Assembly (NCBI RefSeq): GCF_023897065.1
Contig: NZ_JAMHIV010000037.1
Location: forward strand, 39,941-103,940
From: Crossiella sp. SN42
Lineage (GTDB): Bacteria > Actinomycetota > Actinomycetes > Mycobacteriales > Pseudonocardiaceae
Direction: 5' to 3'
Length of the DNA: 64,000 nt
How positions within the stretch are numbered: the stretch's first letter is position 1; each line of letters opens with the position of its first letter. Shown in pieces: positions 24,472-33,582 of this stretch. The notes beneath the pieces were generated by a model that did not search any database, was not told the DNA's origin, and was given only the letters and a program-made list of their open reading frames with translations. The translations under genes were made by a program, and so were the position numbers.

Positions 24472-25755
24472 ATGCCGGTGCGCCGTCGAATCCTGCAGTC
24501 CACCCTGCTCGCGGTGGCGGTGACGGGTGTCGCCCTTGGCCTTCCGCTGGGCTACACCGCCATAACGGTGGTGCACGACGTCACCCACCGGGACCTGGCC
24601 AACCGGGCCCGGCAGGTCGCCGCGCAGCTGGACAACCAGCTGGCCGACCACCAGCAGATCGACCTGGCCGCGGTCGAGGTGCTGCGCCCGGAAGGCGGCC
24701 AGATCAGGATCACCGGCCTGGTCTCCGGCGACCGGGAGCTGGGCGTGAGCCCCGGCCCGGACGAGATGAGCGAAACCGTGCCGATGGCCCAGCACGGCAA
24801 GGTGACGGTCGCCGCCAGCGCCGCCCCCAAGCGCACCGACCAGCTGGAGGTCGCCGGGGTGGTCACCCTGCTGGTGGTCCTCTCGGTGGGCATCGGCGCC
24901 ACGGTCGCCACGGTCACCGCCCGCCGCCTGGCCGAACCCCTCCGCCACGTCGCCGACCGGGCCGCGCGCCTGGGCGCGGGCGACTTCCGCCCCGACCCCC
25001 GCCGCTACCGCATCAACGAGCTGGACAAGCTCGCCGAGGCCCTGGACACCTCCGCCTCGGCCCTGGCCCAGCTCCTGCAACGCGAGCGAGAACTCATCGG
25101 CGACGTCTCCCACCAGCTCCGCAGCCGCCTGACCGCCATGCAGCTCCGCCTGGAGTCCCTGGCCATGCACGCCGACGGCGCCACGGCCGAAGACGCCAAC
25201 GCCGCCCTGGAACAGGCAGAACGCCTCTCCACAGTCCTGGACGAACTCCTCGCCGCCGCCCACGCCGCCCGAGCGGTGGACGCCGAACCGGTAGACCTGG
25301 CCGCCCAACTCCCGATCATGGTCCAAGAATGGCGAGCCAGCCTCAGGCAACACGGCCGAGCCCTCCGCCTGCGCGCCCCAGCAGGCCTACTGGCCAGAGC
25401 CACCCCCTCCCGCCTCCGCGAAACCCTGGGCGTCCTGCTGGACAACGCCCTGCGCCACGGCGGCGGCACAGTGCACGTCTCCGCCCGCAGCGGCGACGCG
25501 ATGGTCGTGGTCGAGGTCACCGACGGCGGCACCGGGGTACCGGAGGACCTGGCCGCGCACATCTTCGAGCGGGGCGTGTCCGGCGGCGGGTCGACCGGGG
25601 TCGGACTGGCACTGGCGCGGGCGCTGGTGGAGGCCGATGGGGGGCGGCTGGAGCTGTCGGTGCCGAAGACGGCGACGTTCAGCATCTTCCTGCCGGTGCC
25701 AAGAGCGGACGATGTGCCGGACTTGCGCTGGCCGACCGAGGCGAGTCCCCGCTAA
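24472..25755 (+). CDS. sensor histidine kinase, HAMP-HisKA type
   Basis: 427 residues. Two membrane helices (about residues 10-35 and 125-145) enclose a small extracellular domain. HAMP follows, then HisKA with the phospho-His in LIGDVSHQLRSRLTAMQLRL, and an HATPase with LGVLLDNALRHGG, VTDGGTGVPED and GVSGGGSTGVGLALARALVE. It ends 12 bp before a long hairpin repeat. Codon use in the middle (about 24880-25440) is C-rich and G-poor compared with the flanks. Confidence 0.93.
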   Translation: MPVRRRILQSTLLAVAVTGVALGLPLGYTAITVVHDVTHRDLANRARQVAAQLDNQLADHQQIDLAAVEVLRPEGGQIRITGLVSGDRELGVSPGPDEMSETVPMAQHGKVTVAASAAPKRTDQLEVAGVVTLLVVLSVGIGATVATVTARRLAEPLRHVADRAARLGAGDFRPDPRRYRINELDKLAEALDTSASALAQLLQRERELIGDVSHQLRSRLTAMQLRLESLAMHADGATAEDANAALEQAERLSTVLDELLAAAHAARAVDAEPVDLAAQLPIMVQEWRASLRQHGRALRLRAPAGLLARATPSRLRETLGVLLDNALRHGGGTVHVSARSGDAMVVVEVTDGGTGVPEDLAAHIFERGVSGGGSTGVGLALARALVEADGGRLELSVPKTATFSIFLPVPRADDVPDLRWPTEASPR

Positions 25756-25766
25756 GCGACGGTTGA

Positions 25767-25944
25767 GCTTTTGATCGCAAACGGAGCGGCCGGTCTGGGT
25801 GGTTCTGCTTCGACGGCCTGGAAAAAACACACCAGCCCTGTCAAGCGCCCCACCATCGCCGCCAACCGCACCGGAGGCTGGGACCGGGGCGCTTGACAGG
25901 GCTGGTTTGGTTTTGGAAGGCCGTCGAAGCAGAACCACCCAGAC
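25767..25944 (+). repeat. long hairpin repeat, complete copy
   Basis: Perfect 26-bp arms (25793-25818 with 25919-25944) and perfect 21-bp inner arms (25831-25851 with 25886-25906) around a 34-nt loop. The first 88 nt (25767-25854) are identical to 63912-63999 near the window end. Both copies begin within 20 nt of a stop codon, so a terminator role or a small non-autonomous element is plausible. Confidence 0.8.
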
Positions 25945-26040
25945 CCCGCGGAACCACCCACGCTGCTGAAAGCGCGCCAACACAAACTCGCACTGGTCTG
26001 CAACTCATCTCGCTGCCTTTGATCCTCCCCCTGCTTTGAT

Positions 26041-26117
26041 GGTCTGCCCGTCCGGCGAGGACACTGTCTTCTTCTTTTTTAAAAGCGAAAAGAATGTCCT
26101 CGCCGGACGGGCAGACC
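26041..26117. repeat. perfect 23-bp hairpin with AT-rich loop
   Basis: Arms 26041-26063 and 26095-26117 are exact complements (GGTCTGCCCGTCCGGCGAGG... and its complement). The 31-nt loop contains a T-run followed by an A-run that can pair further (TTCTTTT with AAAAGAA). A very strong cruciform or RNA-hairpin former. Confidence 0.75.
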
Positions 26118-26206
26118 CCCGGAGGGGTTGACAAGTCAAAAGCCGGGACGAGCAGGTTGCGGGGCGGGGTTTGGGTTGCCGACTCAAGACCCAGCGTGCT
26201 CGAGGA

Positions 26207-26358
26207 CCTCTCGTCTTCTCCGCACGACCTTCCGACAGCGAACCACATCCCACCGAGCAGCCGCCGTCACGCTGATCGGCATTGGCGGCGGTTGCTGTGA
26301 GCGTCTGCTCGGCGGGATGCGGTGCGCGGTCTCCAGGCCGTACGGAGAAGACGAGAGG
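26207..26358. repeat. third long inverted repeat of the hairpin block
   Basis: Outer arms CCTCTCGTCTTCTCCG (26207-26222) and CGGAGAAGACGAGAGG (26343-26358) are perfect over 16 bp. Inner segments 26246-26260 and 26305-26319 pair over 15 bp with one mismatch. It ends 44 nt before the GtrA stop and may terminate that transcript or the opposing one. Confidence 0.65.
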
Positions 26359-26402
26359 CCCTCTTCGTGGGTTTTCACCCCAGGCCCGAACCCCGCCGCT
26401 GG

Positions 26403-27041
26403 TTAGGAGTGCCCCAGGTGCTCTTCGTCCTCATCGCTTCGCTTCCGGGCGGTGTGGCGGGGCTTTCCGTTTCCGTTTTCCTGCCCGTTCGGCACGATTT
26501 CGTCGTTCACGACCGGAGCCTGGACGACGACCGTTCCGTAAGTCTTGTTCGGCCGCACGCCCTCTTCCGGGAAGACGAACTTCCGGAACGCCCACCACCG
26601 GAACAGCATCCCGATCAGCACCCCGCCGACCTGTCCGATGAAGAAGTCGCCGAGCTCCTGGGAAAGCAGGCTGACGTCCGGGTACCGCAGGTCCAGCACG
26701 TACCGGGAGAACGCCAGCGGGGCGGTGTAGATGCCCACCGCGATGCCGCTGACCAGGAAGTACAGCGCCGCCTCGTGCTGTTTCTCCCGCCCGCCGCGGG
26801 TGCGGAAGGACCACTCCCGGTTCAGCACGTAGGAGACGATGGTGGCCACCAGCACCGCGATGCCCTTGGCGATCAGGGGCTTGGTGTCCAGCACGGTCAG
26901 CTTGAGGCCGTAGAAGACGGCGTTGTCGATGATGAAGGTGGTTCCGCCGACGAAGGCGAACTTCAACAGCTCACGGTGCTTCAACAGGACCCGCCGCAGG
27001 CCCTGCGGCAGCATTCCGAGCACGGTCTCCACTACGGCCAC
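26403..27041 (-). CDS. GtrA-family membrane protein
   Basis: 212 residues with four hydrophobic segments and GtrA motifs: LLKFAFVGGTTFIIDNAVFY, VSYVLNREWSFRTRG and FRWWAFRKFVFPEE. GtrA proteins are thought to flip or support transfer of polyprenyl-linked sugars used by cell-surface glycosyltransferases. The C-terminus is a polar tail of about 50 residues. A paralogue lies 36 bp upstream on the same strand, so the pair is a tandem duplication. GtrA near purK matches Rv3277. Confidence 0.9.
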   Translation of the reverse strand: MAVVETVLGMLPQGLRRVLLKHRELLKFAFVGGTTFIIDNAVFYGLKLTVLDTKPLIAKGIAVLVATIVSYVLNREWSFRTRGGREKQHEAALYFLVSGIAVGIYTAPLAFSRYVLDLRYPDVSLLSQELGDFFIGQVGGVLIGMLFRWWAFRKFVFPEEGVRPNKTYGTVVVQAPVVNDEIVPNGQENGNGKPRHTARKRSDEDEEHLGHS

Positions 27042-27077
27042 TCCGGCAGTCTACGGATCCCGTTCACCCGTCTGGCC

Positions 27078-27665
27078 TCAGCGCAGCGGAACGGACCGCT
27101 CCTCCGTGGTGGCCAGGCGCTTCTCCGGCCGGGGCGCGCTGACCGTCTTGATGATGGTGTGCACCTCGGGTTTGGTGACGACCTTGGGTGCGGGGAAGAC
27201 GAATTTCCGGAAGGCCCAGAAGCGGAACACCATGGCCAGCAGGGTGCCCACGATCAGGCCGCTGACGAAGTCCGCGATCTCTTGTGCGGCCCAGCTGATG
27301 TGCGGTTCGGACAGGAACAGCACATATCGGGAGACCAGCATCGGGGCCGAACTGAGGGCCACGCCGACGCCGCTGATCAGGAAGTACAGCGCGGCCTCGT
27401 GGTGGCGTTCCCGGCCGCCGCGGGTGCGGAAGGACCACTCCCGGTTGAGCACGTAGCCGACCACGGTGGCCACGATCACGCCGATCGCCCTCGCGGTCAC
27501 CGGCTTGGTGTCCAGGATGGTCCACTTCAGGCTGTACATCACCACCATGTCGACCAGGAAGGTGGCGCTGCCGACCACCGCGAACCGGAACATCTCCCGG
27601 TTCCGCCGAATCAACTCGCGGTAGCGCGGGGGCAACTTGGCGAACACGGCTTCGGCTGCGAACAC
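27078..27665 (-). CDS. GtrA-family membrane protein, paralogue
   Basis: 195 residues with the same four-helix plan: MFRFAVVGSATFLVDMVVMY, VGYVLNREWSFRTRGGRE and FRFWAFRKFVFPAP. The central block is nearly the same as in the downstream copy while the C-terminal tails differ, which fits duplication followed by divergence. Probable role: lipid-linked sugar translocation in wall polysaccharide assembly. Confidence 0.9.
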   Translation of the reverse strand: MFAAEAVFAKLPPRYRELIRRNREMFRFAVVGSATFLVDMVVMYSLKWTILDTKPVTARAIGVIVATVVGYVLNREWSFRTRGGRERHHEAALYFLISGVGVALSSAPMLVSRYVLFLSEPHISWAAQEIADFVSGLIVGTLLAMVFRFWAFRKFVFPAPKVVTKPEVHTIIKTVSAPRPEKRLATTEERSVPLR

Positions 27666-27779
27666 CCCGGCGAGTGTAGAGATCGACGATCACACCCCCC
27701 GATCGGCCCGTGGCTTGTTCACCAACTGCCGGCCGGGTATGCCGGGTTTGTCAGCGACACTCCCGGTGGACACGCCGGG

Positions 27780-30038
27780 TCAGCATTCCGGCAGCAGCCA
27801 GGACAGCCACGGCGGCAGCGTGGGCTTGCACGTCGGCGGCGGCGGTGCGGAGGTCGTGGTGCGGGCCGGGGTGGTCGGCTTGGGCGGCTCGACCGGTTTG
27901 GTCGCCGGGGGTGCGGCCGGTGGGGGCTGGGTGGTCGGGCGGTCGGAGTGGCTCGGCTCGCGGCCGCCGGTGGTCTGGGTGGGTTTGCGGCTGGTGGTGG
28001 TCGGCTTGGCCGGGGTCGTGGTGGTGGTCGGCGGGGTCGTGGTGGTGGGGGTGGCCGGTGGCGTGCTGGGGTCCTGCGGGCGGTCCGGGTCGACCGGGTG
28101 GCCGCCGGGGTGGTCGCGGATGTGGATCGGCACCGTGATCGCCGCCTTGGCCTCGCCCAGGGTGCCGCTGACCTGGGCCTGGTCCTTGATCACGCCCAGG
28201 GAGGTCAGCCAGGTGCGGAACACCACCCGCTGACCCGGCTTGAGCCTGCCGGTGCAGGTCACCACGTTGCCCCTGCCCTGGCAGTGCTTGGTCCAGGCGA
28301 AGGCCACGGTGCGCTCGGGCAGCGCGATGGTCACCGTCAGCGGGGCCTCCCTGGTGCCCCGGTTGGTCGCGGTGACGTCCATCCGGATCGGCCACCACCA
28401 GCCGTGGTTCCAGGTCTCCGCGCGCAGCTCCAGCTCGTCGTTCTGCTTGACCTGCACGGTCACCTCGGACAGCGACAGGTTGATGCTGGTGCCCGAGTTC
28501 ACGCTGCCGGTGATCCGCCCCGGCTGCACCTCCGGCCCCGCGGTGAGCCGGAACCCGAAGGTCACCGACTCGCCCGGCTCCAAGCCCCGCCCGGTCACGC
28601 AGGAGATCCGGCCGGGACCGCTCTGGCAGCTGATCCCGATCGCCTGCGCCGCCTGGGCCAGCACCCCGGTGCGGGCGAACCGCTGCCCGGCGCCCGGCAC
28701 CTCGGCCAGCACCCCGGGCGGCAGGTTCAGCGCCGCGGTGACCGGCTCGGACACCCCGGTGCCGCTGTTGCGCACGGTCACCGGCAGGTCGACCGGCGGG
28801 CCACCGGGGGTGAGCTGGACCGGCTCGCTGGGCGCGGAGGCGGACAGCGTCGGGGTCGGCGCGGGCGGCGGTGGCTGGGCCGGTGGCGGTGCCGGGGGTG
28901 GGGTCGTGGTCGTCGGCGGGGGTGGGGTCGGCCGGCTGCTCGGGGGCGGCGGCTGCGGTGACGGGGGCGGTGGCTGGGAGGGCGTGGGCTGCGGCGGTGG
29001 CGGCTGCGGGGGCCGGGTGGGCGCGACCGTCGTGGTGACCGGCGGGGGCGCGGCGACCGACGGGCTCTGCGGGGACTCGGCCGCGCTCAGCGCCACCGCT
29101 ACCGCGGCGACCACGGCCGCCGCCGAGGCACCGGTGGCCACGAACTGCCTCGGCACCGAGCTGGCCGCACCGGCCGCGCCACCGGCGCCACCGGCGGCGG
29201 CGCCCGCGGTGACCGCCAGCGCGGTCGCGCCTGCCGCCTTGGCCGCGCTGGCCGAAAGCGCCAGGTAGGCGGTGACCGCGCCGCCGAGCACCAGCGGGGC
29301 GACGAAGACCCGCATGGCCCCGTTCACGTCGTGCAGCTCCGCGGCCAGCGCCCGGCAGCTCACGCAGGTGTCCAGGTGCGCCTCGACCTGCGCGGTCTCC
29401 CGCTTGGACAGCCCGTCGCGGGTCCACGCGCCGAGCCGGTCCACGGTGGCCCGGCACTGCTCCTCGGCCACCGAGTCCAGGTGCACCTGCAGGTAGGCCT
29501 GGCGCAGGCCCTCGCGCGCCCGGTAGGCCAGCGCGGAGACGCCGTTGGCGGTCAGGCCCAGGATCGGCGCGATCTCCGCCGGGGACTGCTGCTCGACCTC
29601 GGTGTGCCACAGCACGGCCTGCCAGCGTTCCGGCAGCCGGGCGAAGGCCTTGGCCGCCAAGGTCTTCTCCAGCCCGGCGACCGCGGTGTCGGTGAACGGC
29701 ACCCCGGCGTCGAAGGCGGCCACGTCGTCGGAGACCTGGACCTTCTTCTCCCGGCGGGACCGGTCGTAGGCGTTGTGCCGCAACGCGGTCAGCAGGTAGG
29801 CGCGGAAGGCCGCGTCTGGCCCCTTGCCCGCCCGCAGCGTGTCCAGGACCTTGGCGAAGGCGTCCGAGACCAGGTCATCGGCCTCGGCAGGCGAGCGGGA
29901 CATCTGGCGGGCCAGGTTGTAGGCGGCGGCCACATGCCGCTCGTACAACAGGGCGTAGGCGTCCATCGACCCCGAGCGCACCGAGTCGATGAGCTCGGCG
30001 TCACTGGGACCCTGTACCTCGTCCTGAACCGTTGCCAC
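27780..30038 (-). CDS. ECF sigma factor fused to ZAS anti-sigma, TM and large extracellular domain
   Basis: 752 residues. Parts in order: sigma-2 (about 12-80, with SRSPAEADDLVSDAFAKVLD), sigma-4 (about 130-185, with LPERWQAVLWHTEVEQQSP), a zinc anti-sigma motif HLDTCVSC (about 225), one or two hydrophobic segments (about 245-315), a Pro/Thr-rich spacer (about 325-390), a beta-rich extracellular region with paired Cys (about 400-640), and a Thr/Pro tail ending in LPPWLSWLLPEC. It is a membrane-tethered sigma factor whose signal is probably sensed outside the cell. The plan resembles the CAP fusion at 7115-8491, but the outer domain is different. Confidence 0.85.
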   Translation of the reverse strand: MATVQDEVQGPSDAELIDSVRSGSMDAYALLYERHVAAAYNLARQMSRSPAEADDLVSDAFAKVLDTLRAGKGPDAAFRAYLLTALRHNAYDRSRREKKVQVSDDVAAFDAGVPFTDTAVAGLEKTLAAKAFARLPERWQAVLWHTEVEQQSPAEIAPILGLTANGVSALAYRAREGLRQAYLQVHLDSVAEEQCRATVDRLGAWTRDGLSKRETAQVEAHLDTCVSCRALAAELHDVNGAMRVFVAPLVLGGAVTAYLALSASAAKAAGATALAVTAGAAAGGAGGAAGAASSVPRQFVATGASAAAVVAAVAVALSAAESPQSPSVAAPPPVTTTVAPTRPPQPPPPQPTPSQPPPPSPQPPPPSSRPTPPPPTTTTPPPAPPPAQPPPPAPTPTLSASAPSEPVQLTPGGPPVDLPVTVRNSGTGVSEPVTAALNLPPGVLAEVPGAGQRFARTGVLAQAAQAIGISCQSGPGRISCVTGRGLEPGESVTFGFRLTAGPEVQPGRITGSVNSGTSINLSLSEVTVQVKQNDELELRAETWNHGWWWPIRMDVTATNRGTREAPLTVTIALPERTVAFAWTKHCQGRGNVVTCTGRLKPGQRVVFRTWLTSLGVIKDQAQVSGTLGEAKAAITVPIHIRDHPGGHPVDPDRPQDPSTPPATPTTTTPPTTTTTPAKPTTTSRKPTQTTGGREPSHSDRPTTQPPPAAPPATKPVEPPKPTTPARTTTSAPPPPTCKPTLPPWLSWLLPEC

Positions 30039-30075
30039 GCCTGCTCCATGTCCTCACCTGGTGTGCTCGCTCAGT

Positions 30076-30118
30076 GTGACGGAACGGTTTGTGCTTCGTC
30101 ACCTCGAACGGCGTCACG
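30076..30118. promoter_or_regulatory. repeated GTGACG/CGTCAC half sites in divergent promoter region
   Basis: GTGACG (30076-30081) and CGTCAC (30097-30102) form an inverted pair, and a second CGTCAC follows at 30112-30117. They lie between the sigma-fusion gene and the GGDEF-like gene. GGAACG at 30081-30086 resembles an ECF -35 box, so autoregulation is possible. Confidence 0.35.
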
Positions 30119-30186
30119 AACTGGTGGCTGGCGCGTCACCGCATCGGAGCAAGAACAGGGCCTTTCGAGAAGGAGACCGATCGAGC

Positions 30187-31014
30187 GTGAGTGTGCGTGA
30201 GGTGGCGCCCCGGCCCAGCCGCGGTGGCAGCGACGCGGACCTGCGTGCACTGCGCTCGCGGTGGCGGACCGCGAGCCTGGCCGCCGGCTGGCCCTTCCCC
30301 GCGGACTGGACGCTGCCCGAGGTGGACGCGGTCTGCCGGGCCGTGGTCGAGCACGGTGACGTGGCATCCGCCCTGATCAGACTGGGTCACCGCCGGGCAG
30401 AGGCGGGCGCCAGCCTGGCCGAGACCCTGCAGGACCTGGCCGCCCTGCACGCGGTGCTGGAGAGCCCGTCCGGCCGGGACGGCATCGTCTCCGCCGACCC
30501 GGACGCGGTGCCGGCCCGGTTGTTGCGGGTGGTCGCGCTCGGCTGGGCCGAGGAGATGGCTGGCCGGGTCACCACGGCCGAGGCCACCGACGGCCTCACC
30601 GGCCTGGCCACCCCCTCCTACCTGCGCACACGACTTCGCGAGGTCTACCACGAGGCGACCGCGGCGGGGCAGCGGACCGAGGAGCGGCACGTGCTGGCCA
30701 TGGTCGCGGTGGACCTGAGCCAGGCCACCGGCTGGTCCCGGGTGGTGGCCATGGTGCTGGTCGCCGACGTGTTACGCCTGGTGTTCAACCGGGGCGAGAC
30801 CCTGGCTGTTGTGGGTCCCTCAGTCGGCGCAGTGCTCACTCCACGTGATCAAAGATTACCTTTGAGACTGGCCACCGCCCGCTGGTTGGTGGAGCAACGG
30901 TTGGCCGCCGACCCGGATCTGGAGGGCACGGTGTCGCTGCGGGTGTGGCTGGAGGGGCTGCCGCCGACCCATCAGGCCGCCTGCGACCTCGTCAACCACC
31001 TCGGTCGCGGCTGA
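30187..31014 (+). CDS. degenerate GGDEF-like domain protein
   Basis: 275 residues from GTG 30187, preceded by GAAGGAG; the frame extends to 30061 but that part looks like promoter. The N-terminal half is helical. DGLTGLATPSYLRTRLREVY (about residue 140) matches the start of GGDEF domains. The expected active-site loop is replaced (VGPSVGAVLTPRD), so cyclic-di-GMP synthesis is unlikely. Possibly a sensor or protein-interaction version, divergent from the membrane-tethered sigma factor. Confidence 0.6.
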   Translation: MSVREVAPRPSRGGSDADLRALRSRWRTASLAAGWPFPADWTLPEVDAVCRAVVEHGDVASALIRLGHRRAEAGASLAETLQDLAALHAVLESPSGRDGIVSADPDAVPARLLRVVALGWAEEMAGRVTTAEATDGLTGLATPSYLRTRLREVYHEATAAGQRTEERHVLAMVAVDLSQATGWSRVVAMVLVADVLRLVFNRGETLAVVGPSVGAVLTPRDQRLPLRLATARWLVEQRLAADPDLEGTVSLRVWLEGLPPTHQAACDLVNHLGRG

Positions 31015-31044
31015 CCTGCCCCGCTGCACTAGGCTGACCTGCCC

Positions 31045-32238
31045 GTGGACCCCCGAACCGGCACCCCAGTAGTTGGCATGGTCGGCGGCGGACAGCTCGC
31101 GCGGATGACCCACCAGGCGGCGATCGCCCTCGGTCAGTCGTTGCGGGTGCTCGCCGTCTCCGAAGCCGATCCCGCCGCACTCGTCGCGCGGGACGTGCAG
31201 ATCGGCACGCACACCGATCTTGAAGCCCTGCGCCGCTTCGCCAAGGGCTGCGAGGTGCTGACCTTCGACCACGAGCACGTGCCTGCCGGGCACCTGCACG
31301 CGCTGGTCGCCGAGGACGTCACCGTGCACCCCGGCCCGGACGCGCTGATCTACGCCCAGGACAAGCTCAAGATGCGGCTCAAGCTGCGCGAGCTGGACCT
31401 CCCGGTGCCGCCGTTCACCGAGGTCTTCGAGGTCGCCGACGTGCTGCGCTTCGGCGCCGAGCACGGCTGGCCGTGCGTGCTCAAGGCCATCCGCGGCGGC
31501 TACGACGGGCGCGGGGTGTGGATGCTCAACACCCCGCAGAGCGCCGAGCGGGTGGTCACCGAGCTGCTGGCCGCGCGCACCCCGCTGATGGTCGAGCAGT
31601 GCGTGCCGATGCGCCGCGAGCTGGCCGCGCTGATCGCCCGCTCGCCGTTCGGGCAGGGCGCGGCCTGGCCGGTGGTGCAGACCGTGCAGTCCGAGGGCAT
31701 CTGCGTCGAGGTGCTCGCCCCCGCCCCCGACCTGGCGCCGGAGCTGGCCCAGCGGATCCAGGAGTTGGCGCTGCGGATCGCCGCCGAGCTGGGCGTGGTC
31801 GGCGTGCTCGCGGTGGAGCTGTTCGAGACCGCGGACGGCGTGCTGGTCAACGAGCTGGCCATGCGCCCGCACAACTCCGGCCACTGGACCATGGACGGGG
31901 CAGGCACCTCCCAGTTCGAGCAGCACGTGCGCGCGGTGCTGGACTACCCGCTGGGCCTGACCGACCTCAAGGCCCCCGCGGTGGTGATGGCCAACGTGCT
32001 GGGCGCGCCCGCCCCGCCGTCGATGGGCGTCGACGAGCGGATCCACCACCTGTTCGCCCGGTTCCCGGAGGCGCGGGTGCACCTGTACGGCAAGGCGGAG
32101 CGGCCCGGCCGCAAAGTCGGGCACGTGAACGTGCTCGGCCAGGACATGGCCGAGACGCGCAGGCGGGCCACCCTGGCCGCGCACTGGCTCTCGCACGCCG
32201 AGTGGACCGACGGATACGACGTGCACGGAGGGAACTGA
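31045..32238 (+). CDS. purK: 5-(carboxyamino)imidazole ribonucleotide synthase
   Basis: 397 residues, ATP-grasp fold. [20 protein letters not shown] at the N-terminus, [20 protein letters not shown], and [20 protein letters not shown] (substrate and metal site) are PurK signatures. It makes N5-CAIR from AIR, bicarbonate and ATP in purine synthesis. TAGGCT lies 9 nt before GTG 31045, a probable near-leaderless promoter. purE follows after one base. Confidence 0.95.
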   Translation: MDPRTGTPVVGMVGGGQLARMTHQAAIALGQSLRVLAVSEADPAALVARDVQIGTHTDLEALRRFAKGCEVLTFDHEHVPAGHLHALVAEDVTVHPGPDALIYAQDKLKMRLKLRELDLPVPPFTEVFEVADVLRFGAEHGWPCVLKAIRGGYDGRGVWMLNTPQSAERVVTELLAARTPLMVEQCVPMRRELAALIARSPFGQGAAWPVVQTVQSEGICVEVLAPAPDLAPELAQRIQELALRIAAELGVVGVLAVELFETADGVLVNELAMRPHNSGHWTMDGAGTSQFEQHVRAVLDYPLGLTDLKAPAVVMANVLGAPAPPSMGVDERIHHLFARFPEARVHLYGKAERPGRKVGHVNVLGQDMAETRRRATLAAHWLSHAEWTDGYDVHGGN

Positions 32239-32239
32239 C

Positions 32240-32740
<501 letters not shown>

Positions 32741-32742
32741 CC

Positions 32743-33582
32743 TCAAGGCTGATACGTGGCGAACTCCGTCAGCAGGGCCTCCTGCTGGCGGAGCGCCGCC
32801 GAGGCCGCGTCCCCGCGTTCCACCGCGACCGCCGTGGCCAGCGCCTGCACCAGGCTGGTCAGCGCGGTCACCGAGCGCAGCAGGCCGGCCCCGGCCATGT
32901 CGGCCAGGAACACCGCGTCGGCCAGCCCCGCCAGCGGTGAGGCGGCGGTGTCGGTGAAGGCCACCGTGGTCGCGCCGACCTCCTTGGCGTGCCGGACCGC
33001 GCGCACCGTGTCGGCGGCGTAGCGGTGCAGCGAGACCGCGATGAAGACATCCCGCCGGTCCAGCCGCCGCAGCTTGTCGGTGAGCGTGCCGGGGCCGGGG
33101 GTGATCAGGGTGACGTCCTCACACACCAGGTCCAGCTGGTAGCCGAGCAGGTAGGCCACCGCGTGCGACTTGCGCAGCCCCATCACGTGCACCCGCCGCG
33201 CCCGCGCGATCGAGCCGACCGCCAGCCGCCAGGCCGCCGGATCGACCTGGGCGAAGGTGCGCGCCAGGTTCTGCCGGTCCAGTTCGGCCGCCCGCTCCAG
33301 CACGCTGTCCCCGCGCAGCGCGTCGAACCGCCGGACCAGCTGCGCCTGCCCGGCCAGGTGCGCCCGGCACAGCTTCACCAGCGCCGGATAACCGGAAAGC
33401 CCGCACCGCTGCGCGAACCGCACCACGGTCCCCTCAGTGGTGCCCACCGCCTTGGCCAGCTCGGCCGCGGTCTGGAAGGCCACGCCCTCCGGGTCGGTGA
33501 GCACCCGCTCGGCCAGCGCTCGCTGCGCGGGGCTCAACTCGGTGGCGCGCAACAGTTCGGTCAGTTCAGCGAAGGTCTCCAT
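32743..33582 (-). CDS. MurR/RpiR-family transcriptional regulator
   Basis: 279 residues. The N-terminal HTH_6 domain has FQTAAELAKAVGTTEGTVVR FAQRCG in two blocks (residues about 35-60). A C-terminal SIS sugar-phosphate domain (about 110-250) has VHVMGLRKSHAVAYLLGYQL and FIAVSLHRYAADTVRAVRHA. Such proteins sense phosphosugars or related ligands. It overlaps the upstream aminotransferase gene by 17 bp, so that operon is its likely target. Confidence 0.9.
   Translation of the reverse strand: METFAELTELLRATELSPAQRALAERVLTDPEGVAFQTAAELAKAVGTTEGTVVRFAQRCGLSGYPALVKLCRAHLAGQAQLVRRFDALRGDSVLERAAELDRQNLARTFAQVDPAAWRLAVGSIARARRVHVMGLRKSHAVAYLLGYQLDLVCEDVTLITPGPGTLTDKLRRLDRRDVFIAVSLHRYAADTVRAVRHAKEVGATTVAFTDTAASPLAGLADAVFLADMAGAGLLRSVTALTSLVQALATAVAVERGDAASAALRQQEALLTEFATYQP

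Larger units (their letters stand above)
25756..26402. other. 647-bp gene-free convergent gap with three long hairpins
   Basis: No supported gene. Between the kinase stop and the convergent GtrA stop lie three large inverted repeats (25793-25944, 26041-26117, 26207-26358), listed separately. Short ORFs here only read through hairpin arms. Base composition is less GC-rich than the surroundings around 26060-26095. Confidence 0.7.

Noticed and set aside
26060..26095. AT-rich stretch as a promoter
   Set aside because: It is the loop of a perfect 23-bp hairpin and has no gene start downstream on either strand.
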